DNA of 64,000 nt from Paracoccus sp. SMMA_5_TC (GCF_009696685.2 NZ_CP102355.1:1909501-1973500); one strand, 5' to 3'; counted from the stretch's first letter, positions 8,769 to 17,818 are shown. The notes: a model not told the origin generated them from the letters alone. A program made the numbers and translations.

Positions 8769-9228
8769 GCGCGCGTGCCAGCAGCGCCAGCGCGTGGTCC
8801 ACCGTGGCCGCGCGCACGGCGGCGCGGCCCAGCGGGCCGAATTCGACGGTTTCGGTCTCGACGCCAGCGGCATGGGCGACGGCGAAACAGACGCGCCCCT
8901 CGGGCTTGTGCTCGGATCCGCCGGGACCGGCAATGCCGGTGACGGCGACGGTCACGCCAGCCTGCGAACGGGCCAGCGCCCCGGCAGCCATTTCGGCGGC
9001 GATTTCCTCGCTGACGGCGCCGTGGCGCTCCAGCGTCGTGGGATGGATGCCCAGCATCTCGATCTTGGCGGCGTTGGAATAGGTGACGAAACCGCGGTCG
9101 AAGGCGTCGGACGACCCCGGCACATCGGTCAGCCGGCCAGCGATCAGCCCGCCGGTGCAGCTTTCGGCGGTGGCGATCATCAGACCGCGGCGGCGCGCGA
9201 GGTCCAGGACATGCGCCGCATCGGTCAC
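8761..9228 (-). CDS. pncC: CinA C-terminal domain protein, nicotinamide-nucleotide amidohydrolase
   Basis: This is a stand-alone CinA C-terminal (PncC) domain of 155 residues, predicted to deamidate NMN to nicotinic acid mononucleotide for pyridine nucleotide recycling. Family motifs include TAESCTGGLIAGRLTDVPGS, FVTYSNAAK, HGAVSEE and VTGIAGPGG. The start is a GTG at 9228 that overlaps the pgpA stop (GTGA), so the N-terminal extension open in this frame is not used. It is the third gene of an overlapping ispDF-pgpA-pncC unit. Confidence 0.9.
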   Translation of the reverse strand: MTDAAHVLDLARRRGLMIATAESCTGGLIAGRLTDVPGSSDAFDRGFVTYSNAAKIEMLGIHPTTLERHGAVSEEIAAEMAAGALARSQAGVTVAVTGIAGPGGSEHKPEGRVCFAVAHAAGVETETVEFGPLGRAAVRAATVDHALALLARALS

Positions 9229-9722
9229 AGCATCGGCTCCAGCACGGCGTGATATAGCCCCGCCAGCAGGACCGAGCCGATCCCCGCGAACAGCCCCGCC
9301 CACAGGTCGTCCAGCATCAGCCCGGTCGCGTCGCCGCGCCGGTCGGCGCGTCCGACCAGCCAGGGCTTCCAGATGTCGAACAGCCGGAACAGCAGGAACG
9401 GCACCACATAGCCCGGCCAGGCGTCCAGGATCGACACCCCGTGCCGGGCCAGCGGCACGACGGTAAAGCACAGCGCCAGCCACTGGCCGGCCACCTCGTC
9501 GATGACAACCCATGACGGATCCTTGTCGGCGCTGTGGGCCAGAACCCGCGGCACCGCCCAGAAACCCCCCAGCGTGGCCAGCACGAAACCCGCCGGCACC
9601 AGCCAGGGCGACAGGTATTCATAAGCCAGCACCGCCAGCAGCACGGCAGCGGCCGAGCCCCAGGTGCCCGGCGCGGGGCGCAGGCGGCCAATCCCGAAGA
9701 AACTGGCGATCATCCGTTCCAT
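9225..9722 (-). CDS. pgpA: Phosphatidylglycerophosphatase A
   Basis: This inner-membrane enzyme dephosphorylates phosphatidylglycerol phosphate in phospholipid synthesis. The 165-residue protein has several membrane segments and the PgpA motifs FGIGRLRPAPGTWGSA at the N terminus, DPSWVVIDEVAGQW in the middle and RGDATGLMLDDLWAG near the C terminus. The ATG follows the ispDF stop directly (TGAATG), and the stop overlaps the pncC start. Coupled translation through the three genes is likely. Confidence 0.93.
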   Translation of the reverse strand: MERMIASFFGIGRLRPAPGTWGSAAAVLLAVLAYEYLSPWLVPAGFVLATLGGFWAVPRVLAHSADKDPSWVVIDEVAGQWLALCFTVVPLARHGVSILDAWPGYVVPFLLFRLFDIWKPWLVGRADRRGDATGLMLDDLWAGLFAGIGSVLLAGLYHAVLEPML

Positions 9723-10865
9723 TCAGGCCCTCATCAAGGTGGCGGTGGCGATGGCGGCGATACCTTCTTCGCGCCCGGTAAAGCCCAGCCGCTCGGACGT
9801 GGTGGCCTTGACGCTGATGCGGTCCGGGGTAACGCCGATGATTTCGGCCAGCCGCTGCGCCATGGCGCCGGCATGGGGGCCGATCTTGGGGCGTTCGCAG
9901 ATCAGCGTGACATCTGCATTCGACAGCCCGTAACCCATCTGCCGCGCCAGTTCGGCGGCGTGGCGCAGAAAGACATGGCTTTCGGCGCCCTTCCATTGCG
10001 GGTCCGAGGGCGGGAAATGCCGGCCGATATCGCCCTGGGCCAGCGCGCCATAGATGGCGTCGGTCAGCGCATGCATGCCCACATCGGCGTCGGAATGGCC
10101 CAGCAACGCCCGGTCGTGGTCGATGCGCAGGCCGCACAGCCAGACATGATCGCCCTGGGTAAAGGCGTGAACATCGAAACCATTGCCCAGACGAATGTCC
10201 ATGGCGCCCTCCACGATGCGGCGCGCGCGGACGAAATCGGCGCCATAGGTGATCTTCAGATTGTCCTCGTCGCCCGGGGTGACGGCGACCTGCATCCCGG
10301 TCCGCAACGCCAGTTCCACGTCATCGGCCGCACCCTGCGGATGGGCACGGTGGGCGGCCAGGATCGGGGCCAGGGCAAAGCCCTGCGGGGTCTGGGCGCG
10401 AAACAGGCCGTCGCGGCTGGCGCTGGCGGTGACGCGGCCCCCCTCGGCCCGCCACAGCGCATCGGTCACCGGCAGCGCCGGGGCTGCCGCCTCGGCGCCG
10501 TCCTTCAGGGCGGCAACGACGCCCGCGATCACCCGAGGCGAGACCAGGGGACGGGCGCCGTCATGGATCAGCACATGGGTGATATCGCTGCCCTCAAGCG
10601 TTTCCAGGGCGCGGCGGACGCTGTCGCTGCGGGTCTCGCCCCCGGCGACCAGGGTGACGGGGCCGGCAAGCTCGGCCGCGCCGCGCGCCATGTCCTGCGG
10701 CGACAGGGTGACGATGACCCGGCCAAAGCCGGCAAAGGCGCGGATGCTGCGTGCCAGCACGCTGTCGCCGGCAAGGTCGCGCCATTGTTTTGGCGGCCCC
10801 TCTCCGGCGCGGGTGCCGCGCCCGGCGGCGGTGATGATGACGGCATATGTCGCGGGAATATCCAT
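9723..10865 (-). CDS. ispDF: Bifunctional IspD/IspF: MEP cytidylyltransferase and MEcPP synthase
   Basis: This single polypeptide of 380 residues carries two non-consecutive steps of the MEP isoprenoid pathway. The IspD part (about 1-220) has ITAAGRGTRAGEGPPKQW and HDGARPLV. The IspF part (about 222-380) starts at RLGNGFDVHAF, with metal ligands in DVH, then GHSDADVG. Fused IspDF is typical of alphaproteobacteria; IspE is not in the window. The fusion, the ATG start at 10865 and the abutting pgpA gene are all seen directly. Confidence 0.95.
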   Translation of the reverse strand: MDIPATYAVIITAAGRGTRAGEGPPKQWRDLAGDSVLARSIRAFAGFGRVIVTLSPQDMARGAAELAGPVTLVAGGETRSDSVRRALETLEGSDITHVLIHDGARPLVSPRVIAGVVAALKDGAEAAAPALPVTDALWRAEGGRVTASASRDGLFRAQTPQGFALAPILAAHRAHPQGAADDVELALRTGMQVAVTPGDEDNLKITYGADFVRARRIVEGAMDIRLGNGFDVHAFTQGDHVWLCGLRIDHDRALLGHSDADVGMHALTDAIYGALAQGDIGRHFPPSDPQWKGAESHVFLRHAAELARQMGYGLSNADVTLICERPKIGPHAGAMAQRLAEIIGVTPDRISVKATTSERLGFTGREEGIAAIATATLMRA

Positions 10866-10931
10866 GATCGCCAGCTTTAGGTCAGCCGCGCGCCCGAGGC
10901 AATCACCCCGAAATCGACCGCCAGCAGGGCG

Positions 10932-10989
10932 GCAGATGGTGGCCCCGCCCGCGCGCTGCCGCTATAAGCGGCTGAAAGCTGCCATCTGC
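10932..10989 (+). promoter_or_regulatory. Nested hairpin in the leader before rpiA
   Basis: GCAGATGG (10932-10939) pairs perfectly with CCATCTGC (10982-10989), enclosing an inner perfect stem GCCGC/GCGGC around TATAA (10958-10972). The outer 3' arm ends one base before the AAGGA ribosome-binding site at 10990-10994, so folding could affect initiation. Alternatively TATAAG at 10963 may simply be a promoter -10 element. No known riboswitch class is recognised. Confidence 0.35.
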
Positions 10990-11003
10990 AAGGAATGCCT
11001 GCC

Positions 11004-11729
11004 ATGACCGACCCCTCGATCGCCGATCTGTCCAAGGATGCCGCCGCCCGCGCCGCGGTGGCGCTGGTTGCGCCGGGAATGCGGTTGGGGCTGGGCACCG
11101 GGTCGACCGCGGCCATTTTCGTTCGCCGCCTGGCGCAGCGCGTCAAGGCCGAAGGCTTTGCCCTGCGCTGTGCCGCGACGTCGCGCGCAACGGCGGAGCT
11201 GGCCTCATCGCTGGGGTTGCAGGTCGAGGAACTGGACGACATCGGCTGGCTGGACCTGACCATCGACGGTGCCGACGAGGTCGATCCCGACCTGAACCTG
11301 ATCAAGGGCGGCGGCGCGGCGCATCTGCGCGAAAAGATCGTCGCCACCGCCTCGGACCGCATGGTGGTGATCGCCGACCAGGGCAAGGTGGTCGAGCGTC
11401 TGGGCGCCTTTCACCTGCCGGTCGAGGTGATCCCCTTTGGCTGGCAGGCGACGCGCAAGCTGATCCAGCGCGCGCTGGACGACCTGGACCTGTCGCAACG
11501 CCCGATCCTGCTGCGCAAGCGCGATGACAAGCCGCTGCTGACCGACGAGGGCAATTACATCCTGGATCTGGCGCTTGAGGAAATCTGCGATCCGCAGGCG
11601 CTGGCACGGCGGCTGTCCGACATCGCCGGGGTGGTTGAACACGGGCTGTTCCTGAATATCTGCGAAATGGCGATCATCGGCTGCCCGGATGGCTCGGTGG
11701 TCGAATTGCGGCGCGAGGACATGGAATGA
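11004..11729 (+). CDS. rpiA: Ribose-5-phosphate isomerase A
   Basis: The enzyme interconverts ribose 5-phosphate and ribulose 5-phosphate in the pentose phosphate pathway. The 241-residue protein has GLGTGSTAAIF, the catalytic DGADEVDPDLNLIKGGG segment and LREKIVA. ATG 11004 is chosen because AAGGA at 10990-10994 is 9 bases upstream, whereas in-frame ATG 10995 abuts that site. It overlaps gor by four bases (ATGA). A nested hairpin precedes the ribosome-binding site. Confidence 0.94.
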   Translation: MTDPSIADLSKDAAARAAVALVAPGMRLGLGTGSTAAIFVRRLAQRVKAEGFALRCAATSRATAELASSLGLQVEELDDIGWLDLTIDGADEVDPDLNLIKGGGAAHLREKIVATASDRMVVIADQGKVVERLGAFHLPVEVIPFGWQATRKLIQRALDDLDLSQRPILLRKRDDKPLLTDEGNYILDLALEEICDPQALARRLSDIAGVVEHGLFLNICEMAIIGCPDGSVVELRREDME

Positions 11730-13102
11730 AATTGGACTATGATCTGTTCGTGATCGGCGGCGGCTCGGGCGGGGTGCGCGCGGCGCGCATCGCGGCCAGC
11801 GAATACGGCGCCCATGTCGGCCTGGCCGAGGAAAGCCGCATGGGCGGCACCTGCGTCATTCGCGGCTGCGTGCCCAAGAAGCTGATGATCTTTGCCTCGC
11901 AGGCGGGCGCGCAGGCGGCCGAGGCGCGCGGCTATGGCTGGCAGGGGGCCGATGCCGGGCGTTTCGACTGGAAACTGTTCCGCCAGAAGCTGGACAGCGA
12001 ACTGACGCGGCTTGAAGGCGCCTATACCGGCGGGCTGACCGCCGCGGGGGTCGAAATCCACAAGCTGCGGGCGCGGGTTGCCGATGCCCATACGGTCGAG
12101 TTGGCCGATGGCCAGCGCCTGACGGCCAAGCATATCCTGATCGCGGTGGGTGGCCGGCCGCAGCGGCCCGGCATCCCCGGCGAAGAACTGGGCCTGATCT
12201 CGGACGACCTGTTCCTGCTGGATCAGTTGCCCGGGCGCGTGCTGGTGGTGGGGGGCGGCTTCATCGCCTGCGAATTCGCTACCATTCTTCAAGGGCTTGG
12301 CAGTCGCACGGTGCTGTCCTATCGCGGCGATGCGGTGCTGCGTGGCTTTGATCAGGAAATGCGCCGCCATGCCACCGAGCAGTTGCGGATGATCGGCGTC
12401 GACCTGCGGCTGGGCTCGTCGCCGGCGCGGCTCGAGGCCGAAGGGGCTTCGCGGCGCGTCACTTTCAAGGATGGCAGCAGCGAACTGTTCGATGCGGTGA
12501 TCTTTGCCACCGGGCGCGCGCCCTATACCCGCGGCCTGGGGCTGGAAGAGGCGGGCGTGCAGCTGGGCGACAAGGGCGAGATCGTGGTCGATGGCTGGTC
12601 GCAAAGTTCGGTGCCGTCCATCTATGCGGTGGGCGATGTGACCGATCGGGTGAACCTGACCCCGGTGGCGATCCGCGAAGGTCACAGCTTTGCCGACACC
12701 GTCTTTGGTGCCCGGCCGCGCCAGGTCGATCACGACCTGGTCGCCAGTGCCGTCTATCTGCGCCCGCATGAACTTGCCACCATCGGCCTGACCGAGGAAC
12801 AGGCCGAGGCGCGCGGGCCGGCCGATGTCTATGTCGCCAGCTTCCGGCCGATGCGGTCGCTGTTTGCGGGCTCGGACGCGCGGGCGGTGATGAAGCTGAT
12901 CGTCGACGCCGAAACCGACAAGGTGCTGGGCTGCCACATCTTTGGTCCCGAAGCCGGCGAGATGATCCAGCTTGTGGCCGTGCCCATGGGAATGGGCGCG
13001 ACCAAGGCGCAGTTCGACGCCGCGATGGCCGTGCATCCGACCCTGGCCGAGGAGCTGGTCACCATGCGCAAGCCCGCGCGTCGCATCGGCGCGGCAAAAT
13101 GA
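11726..13102 (+). CDS. gor: Glutathione-disulfide reductase
   Basis: This FAD-dependent NADPH:glutathione disulfide reductase keeps cytosolic glutathione reduced. The 458-residue protein has the FAD motif VIGGGSGG, the redox-active disulfide in GGTCVIRGCVPKK (Cys43 and Cys48), the NADPH-binding VLVVGGGFIACEFA and the C-terminal catalytic His437 in VHPTLAEE. Length fits the family. It overlaps rpiA, linking NADPH from the pentose phosphate branch with thiol redox defence; the functional link is inferred from the operon. Confidence 0.94.
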   Translation: MKLDYDLFVIGGGSGGVRAARIAASEYGAHVGLAEESRMGGTCVIRGCVPKKLMIFASQAGAQAAEARGYGWQGADAGRFDWKLFRQKLDSELTRLEGAYTGGLTAAGVEIHKLRARVADAHTVELADGQRLTAKHILIAVGGRPQRPGIPGEELGLISDDLFLLDQLPGRVLVVGGGFIACEFATILQGLGSRTVLSYRGDAVLRGFDQEMRRHATEQLRMIGVDLRLGSSPARLEAEGASRRVTFKDGSSELFDAVIFATGRAPYTRGLGLEEAGVQLGDKGEIVVDGWSQSSVPSIYAVGDVTDRVNLTPVAIREGHSFADTVFGARPRQVDHDLVASAVYLRPHELATIGLTEEQAEARGPADVYVASFRPMRSLFAGSDARAVMKLIVDAETDKVLGCHIFGPEAGEMIQLVAVPMGMGATKAQFDAAMAVHPTLAEELVTMRKPARRIGAAK

Positions 13103-13184
13103 CCGAAAACCGACGCATCGGGTTGATTTTCCGGCGCAAGTCACCAGTTTCAGCGAAACAGACCGAATAGCGAGGCACGAAGGC

Positions 13185-14393
13185 ATGGCGGGACAAGGCC
13201 CCTGGGGCGGCGGTGGAAACAACGGCAACAATGGCAAGGAGCCGCCCCAGGGCGGCCAGCGCCCATGGGGCAGCCCGGGCGGAAATCAGGGCGATCGCGA
13301 CAATCGCGGCCAACCCCAGGGTCCGCGGCGGGGCGATCACGTCCCCGAGATCGAGGAACTGGTCCGCAAGGGTCAGGATCGGCTGCGGGTATTGATGGGC
13401 GGCAAGGGCGGCGGCGGCCGTACCGGCGGCCCCCGCCAGCAGGGACCGCAGTTCCACATGAGCCGGGGAAGCTGGGGCCTGGCGGTGCTGGCCGTGGCGG
13501 CGGTCTGGGCCTTCTCGTCCTTTTATACCGTCAAGCCCGAGGAACGATCTGTGGAATTGCTGTTCGGCAAGCCCATCGGCACTGGCGAGCCGGGCCTGAA
13601 CTTTGCGCCTTGGCCCTTCGTCACCGCCGAGGTGGTGCAGGTTTCGGGCGAACGCACCACCGAGATCGGCACCGGGCGGGCCGGACCCATGGACAGCGGG
13701 CTGATGCTGACCCGCGACCAGAACATCGTGGACATGGCCTATCAGGTGGTCTGGAATATCTCGGACCCGGAAAAATTCCTGTTCAATCTGGCCGACCCCG
13801 ATGACACCATCCGCGCCGTGGCGGAATCTGCGATGCGCGACATCGTGGCGCGATCGGAACTGGCACCGATCCTGAACCGTGACCGTGGCGCCATCGCCGA
13901 TGATCTGAAGCTGCAGGTACAGCAGACGCTGGACGGTTATGAGGCAGGCATCAACATCCTGCGGGTAAACCTGGACCGTGCGGATCCGCCCCGCGAGGTG
14001 ATCGACAGCTTCCGCGACGTGCAGGCGGCGCAACAGGAACGTGACCGGCTTGAGAAGGAAGCCGACGCCTATGCCAACCGCGTGCTGGCCAGCGCCCGGG
14101 GTGAGGCCGCGGCTCTGATCGAACGCGCCGAAGCCTATCGCGCCGAAGCCGTCAACACCGCCGAGGGCGAGGCCGCGCGCTTCAACTCGGTCTACAACGA
14201 ATATATCAAGGCGCCCGAGGTGACGCGCCGACGCATGTATATGGAGACGATGGAAAAAGTTCTGGGCGGAGCCAACAAGGTCATCCTCGAGGGGCAGGCG
14301 GCGCAGGGTGTCGTGCCCTATCTGCCGCTGGATCAGCTGCGCAGCGGGGCACCTGCCGCCGGAAGCGCCGCCAAGAGTGGGGAGAACCAGTGA
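13185..14393 (+). CDS. hflK: FtsH protease modulator HflK
   Basis: This is an SPFH/prohibitin-domain membrane protein forming the HflKC complex that surrounds the FtsH protease. The 402-residue protein has a Gly/Asn/Gln-rich cytoplasmic N terminus (1-90), one transmembrane helix (about 97-114), the SPFH domain from about residue 117 and a helical segment rich in Ala, Glu and Arg up to about 340. ATG 13185 follows GAAGG at 13179-13183. The frame stays open upstream into gor, but the Gly-rich start matches other HflK proteins. It overlaps hflC by one base (TGATG). Confidence 0.93.
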   Translation: MAGQGPWGGGGNNGNNGKEPPQGGQRPWGSPGGNQGDRDNRGQPQGPRRGDHVPEIEELVRKGQDRLRVLMGGKGGGGRTGGPRQQGPQFHMSRGSWGLAVLAVAAVWAFSSFYTVKPEERSVELLFGKPIGTGEPGLNFAPWPFVTAEVVQVSGERTTEIGTGRAGPMDSGLMLTRDQNIVDMAYQVVWNISDPEKFLFNLADPDDTIRAVAESAMRDIVARSELAPILNRDRGAIADDLKLQVQQTLDGYEAGINILRVNLDRADPPREVIDSFRDVQAAQQERDRLEKEADAYANRVLASARGEAAALIERAEAYRAEAVNTAEGEAARFNSVYNEYIKAPEVTRRRMYMETMEKVLGGANKVILEGQAAQGVVPYLPLDQLRSGAPAAGSAAKSGENQ

Positions 14394-15481
14394 TGAATCG
14401 TGCAATTTCACTGCTGGTGCTGCCGTTTCTGGTCGTGGTCGTGGTTCTTGCGCTGGCATCGCTCTACATCGTCGATGTCAGGGAAAAGGCGCTTGTGCTG
14501 CGCTTTGGCGAGGTGGTCGAAGTGCGCGAAGAGCCGGGTATCGGCGTCAAGGTGCCTTTCCTCGACAATGTCGTGAAATATGACGCCCGCATCCTGGGCT
14601 TGCCGACCCCGCCGATGGAGGTGACGCCCCTTGACGATCGTCGTCTGGTGGTGGACGCATTCGCGCGCTGGCAGATCACCGATGTCGTGCAGTTCCGTCG
14701 CGCGGTGGGCGCCGGCGGGATCGAGTTTGCCCAGCGCCGGCTTGAACCGATCGTGACCAACGCCATCCGGCAGGTGCTTGGCTCGGTGCCATCCACCACC
14801 GTGCTGTCGGATGATCGCACGCCGCTGATGAACCGCATCCGTGACCTGTCGCGCGAGGATGCGAAGGATCTGGGGATCCGGGTCATCGACGTGCGTCTGA
14901 CCCGCACCGACCTGCCCGAGCAGAACCTGAATGCAACCTATGCGCGGATGCGTGCCGAACGCGAACGCGAGGCAGCGGATGAAATCGCCCGCGGCGGCGA
15001 GGCTGCCCAGCGCGTGCGGGCAGCCGCCGACCGCACCGTGGTCGAACTGACGTCCGAGGCGCGCAAGCGGGCCGAGGTGGTGCGCGGCGAGGCCGATGCC
15101 CGGCGCAACGCCATCTATGCCGAGGCATTCGGTCGCGATCCCGAGTTCTTTGCCTTTACCCGGTCGATGACCGCCTATGAGCGGGCGCTGCGGGGCGAGA
15201 ACAGTTCGCTGCTGATCCAGCCGCAGGGCGAATTTTTCGACTATCTGCGCAGCGATGGTGCCGACCGTGCAAATCCGCCGCCACCGGAAGCCGCCGCCGA
15301 CGAGGCTGCATCGGCAAGCGAGCAATCGGATCAGTCGGTCGTGGTGCCCGAAGTGACCGATCGCGAGGGGCAGCCGCTTGGCAGCAGCGCCGGCGTCAAG
15401 CTGTCGCCGATGCCCGAGGCCCTGACCCCGCCGCCGCAGCAAGAAACGGTTGTCCCTGCGCCTGCCGCCCCCGGAAACTGA
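14393..15481 (+). CDS. hflC: FtsH protease modulator HflC
   Basis: This is the partner SPFH protein of HflK. The 362-residue protein has an N-terminal membrane anchor (LLVLPFLVVVVVLALASLYIV), the SPFH domain beginning at VDVREKALVLRFGEV, and a long helix with charged repeats (ARMRAEREREAADEIARGG). A low-complexity Pro/Glu/Ala tail of about 60 residues is longer than in E. coli HflC. ATG 14393 is used, with GGGGAG at 14379-14384; a GTG codon just upstream overlaps the hflK stop. No htrA/degP gene follows, and transcription probably ends at the hairpin at 15524-15559. Confidence 0.92.
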   Translation: MNRAISLLVLPFLVVVVVLALASLYIVDVREKALVLRFGEVVEVREEPGIGVKVPFLDNVVKYDARILGLPTPPMEVTPLDDRRLVVDAFARWQITDVVQFRRAVGAGGIEFAQRRLEPIVTNAIRQVLGSVPSTTVLSDDRTPLMNRIRDLSREDAKDLGIRVIDVRLTRTDLPEQNLNATYARMRAEREREAADEIARGGEAAQRVRAAADRTVVELTSEARKRAEVVRGEADARRNAIYAEAFGRDPEFFAFTRSMTAYERALRGENSSLLIQPQGEFFDYLRSDGADRANPPPPEAAADEAASASEQSDQSVVVPEVTDREGQPLGSSAGVKLSPMPEALTPPPQQETVVPAPAAPGN

Positions 15482-15523
15482 ATCGGGCCGTATCGCGGTC
15501 GCAACCGACCTGCCATGTTCAAC

Positions 15524-15559
15524 AAAATCGCGCGATCTGCCCGCAGACCGCGCGATTTT
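15524..15559. terminator. Bidirectional intrinsic terminator between hflC and the AI-2E family gene
   Basis: AAAATCGCGCG (15524-15534) and CGCGCGATTTT (15549-15559) are perfect 11-base complements, and the loop region adds TCTGC/GCAGA pairing. The T-run on each strand fits termination of both convergent transcripts. Confidence 0.85.
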
Positions 15560-15585
15560 CCTTGTCGCGTCCGTGCAGCTGCGTT

Positions 15586-16803
15586 TCAGGCTACGCTGCG
15601 CGAGCGGTCTGGCGCGGGCTCGGGCGGAGGTGCAAGCGGATCCAGCCCGGCCTCTTCGGCGGCGATTTCGCGCTGCCATTCGCGCCAGATGGACACCAGC
15701 AGCGCCATCAGCACCGGGCCCACGAACAGCCCGACGATGCCCATGGTCTTGACCCCGCCGATCAGACCGAAAAATGTCGGCAGGAACGGCATCTTGACAG
15801 GGCCGCCCACCAGAACGGGGCGGATGGTCTTGTCGACAACGAAAAGTTCGCAGCTGCCCCAGATGAACAGCGCGGCGCCCTGCACCGGCGAGCCGCTGGC
15901 GATCAGATATGCGGAAACCAGAGTGAATGACAGCGGCGCCCCGCCGGGGATCAACGCCATGAATCCGGTGATCACCCCGAAGGTCACCGGCGAGGGCACG
16001 CCTGCCAGCCAGTAGGCTATACCCAGAACCACGCCTTCGCCAATGGCGATCAGTGTCATCCCCGTCACGGTGGAACTGATCGTGGCAGGCACCACCCGCG
16101 ACAATCGCCCCCATCGGTCGGGCAGGATGCGCATGCCCACCCGATCAAGCTGCGCCACGAACTTGTCGCCATCCCGATACAGCACGAACAGCGTGATCAG
16201 CATGAACAGCAGCGACAGCGTCAGGTGAAAGGCAAGCGAACCTGCGGTTATTGCGCCGCGATAGATGGCACCGATGTTCGAGCCGCTGACAAGCTGCACG
16301 ATTTCGCTGATACCGCCAGGGCGGCCGATGTATTTTTGCCAGTTCTCGTCCAGCCAATCGCCGATCTGCGGCAGATCGATCATCCATGCCGGGGTGGGGG
16401 CGCCGGTGGTGTTCACCGAAATGGCCCACTGGATCCAGTCGCGCAGCTCGTGGAAGGCATAGACCAGCGCCATGGCGATGGGCACGACAAGGAAACACAC
16501 CAGCAGCAGCACCAGCGCAGCTGCGGTGCCTGTGCGCCCCAACCCTGCGCGCCACGCCAGGTGTTCGCGGATGGGCCAGCTGGCCAGTGCTATCACCGAT
16601 GCCGCCAGCACCGGGACCAGAAAGCCGTGGAAGAAATAGATCGACGCGACCACGATCGCCAGCAGCAGCCAGCGCGCGGCCGAGATATTGGTCAGCAGCG
16701 GGGGGCGATGCAGACGCAGCCCCACCTGACGCGGAACAGGCCGCGGCGCAACGGTCTGGGGCATAACGGTGGGATCCTGATCCGTTCTGTCGCCTTTGGT
16801 CAT
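15586..16803 (-). CDS. AI-2E family transporter (PerM/UPF0118)
   Basis: This polytopic inner-membrane protein of the AI-2E/PerM family has 405 residues and about eight membrane segments, for example LLLAIVVASIYFFHGFLVPV and TAAALVLLLVCFLVVPIAM. The central loop typical of the family lies around 150-210. Some members export autoinducer-2 or act in Na+/H+ exchange; the substrate here is unknown. The start at 16803 is preferred over the upstream ATG (16860) because AGGA is correctly spaced before it. The C terminus is Pro- and Arg-rich. Its promoter shares the region that holds the TPP riboswitch on the other strand. Confidence 0.88.
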   Translation of the reverse strand: MTKGDRTDQDPTVMPQTVAPRPVPRQVGLRLHRPPLLTNISAARWLLLAIVVASIYFFHGFLVPVLAASVIALASWPIREHLAWRAGLGRTGTAAALVLLLVCFLVVPIAMALVYAFHELRDWIQWAISVNTTGAPTPAWMIDLPQIGDWLDENWQKYIGRPGGISEIVQLVSGSNIGAIYRGAITAGSLAFHLTLSLLFMLITLFVLYRDGDKFVAQLDRVGMRILPDRWGRLSRVVPATISSTVTGMTLIAIGEGVVLGIAYWLAGVPSPVTFGVITGFMALIPGGAPLSFTLVSAYLIASGSPVQGAALFIWGSCELFVVDKTIRPVLVGGPVKMPFLPTFFGLIGGVKTMGIVGLFVGPVLMALLVSIWREWQREIAAEEAGLDPLAPPPEPAPDRSRSVA

Positions 16804-16974
16804 GTCATGGTCCTGCTTGCCGAACGGGCATGTCCGGCTTTCAGCGCAACGGAATAACATCTGGTCCGGTGCTGCAAGTCAGAATGGCGTGCAAACCCCG
16901 TGCTGGGGCGGCTTTCTACCCTGACGCGTAACAGGGGGTGACAACATCCTTCGCTGCCGCTAGCTTCTGTCGCG

Positions 16975-17072
16975 ACCAAGGGGAGCCCCGGCAAGGGGCT
17001 GAGAAATCGCTGGCCACAAGTTGCGCGATGACCCTTTGCACCTGATCCGGATCATGCCGGCGAAGGGATGGT
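16975..17072 (+). promoter_or_regulatory. TPP riboswitch (THI box)
   Basis: The conserved thi-box elements appear in order: GGGGCTGAGAAAT near 16996-17008, CCCTTTGCACCTGATCCGG near 17032-17050, ATCATGCC and CGAAGGGA up to about 17068. The outer stem pairs ACC (16975-16977) with GGT (17070-17072). It sits on the plus strand, with about 70 bases to the tenA start. No clear terminator follows. A CTCC at about 17080 could pair with the GGAG at 17134, so translational control is possible. The intergenic stretch 16804-17143 holds nothing else I can identify. Confidence 0.93.
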
Positions 17073-17143
17073 GTGCAGCTCCGATCCCGCCCTGGCATGC
17101 TCTGGCCCCATTGCCCGGCCCGGGCCTGTAAAAGGAGAATGCC

Positions 17144-17818
17144 TTGAGCTCGCTGCCCATTGAAGACGGCCTTTTTGCCGAAATGAAGCACGCTTTTTCT
17201 GCCGATTGGCAGGCAGCTTCCGGACATCGTTTCGTCGAGGAACTGGCTAACGGCACCATCCCGGATTCGGTGATGGCCTATTACCTTGTGCAGGATCACC
17301 GTTTTCTGGATGCGTTTCTGACCCTGCTGGGGGCAGCCATTGCGACTGCCGACAGTTTTGATTCGCGCCTGCGATTCGGTCGCTTTGCCGGCATGGTCTC
17401 GGCCGAGGAGAACGACTATTTCCTGCGCGCTTTCATGGCATTGGGGATGGACGAGGCACGCCGGAGCGCGATTCCCGACAGCGCCCCCACCCGCAGCTTT
17501 CAGGCATTGATGCGCGAGGCGGCGCAGACGCGATCCTATGCCGCCATCCTGACCGTCCTGGTCGTGGCCGAGGCGCTGTATCTGGACTGGGCATCGCGCA
17601 GCCCGCGCCCCTTGCCGGCGAATTTCGTTCATGCCGAATGGATCATGCTGCACGACAACCCGTTCTTTCGCGATTTCGTGCAATTTCTGTGCGCCGAACT
17701 TGACCGGGTGGGGGCGCAGCAGCCGCGGGTGGTGCGCGAGTTCTTTGCCCGCGCCATCAGGGCCGAACGCGCCTTTTTCGACGACGCCTATGCGGGGGCG
17801 GCCTCAGTCCTCGGCTAG
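17144..17818 (+). CDS. tenA: TenA-family protein, Cys-less (TenA_E-like), under TPP control
   Basis: This all-helical TenA/heme-oxygenase-like protein of 224 residues is related to aminopyrimidine aminohydrolase (thiaminase II) of thiamine salvage. The segment where classical TenA has the catalytic Cys (LPCYW) reads VVAEALYLDW at about 140-149. The only cysteine is Cys183, in a different helix. This points to the TenA_E subgroup, where a Glu is thought to take over. The start is TTG 17144, fixed by AAGGAG at 17132-17137. The TPP riboswitch upstream firmly ties it to thiamine metabolism. It is the only plus-strand gene of the unit and overlaps the convergent Nudix gene by 15 bases. Confidence 0.85.
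   Translation: MSSLPIEDGLFAEMKHAFSADWQAASGHRFVEELANGTIPDSVMAYYLVQDHRFLDAFLTLLGAAIATADSFDSRLRFGRFAGMVSAEENDYFLRAFMALGMDEARRSAIPDSAPTRSFQALMREAAQTRSYAAILTVLVVAEALYLDWASRSPRPLPANFVHAEWIMLHDNPFFRDFVQFLCAELDRVGAQQPRVVREFFARAIRAERAFFDDAYAGAASVLG

Noticed and set aside
17804..17818. Frameshift suspicion where tenA and the Nudix gene overlap
   Set aside because: Both proteins have natural ends; convergent overlaps also occur at 8761-8768, 36873-36876 and 42277-42287.
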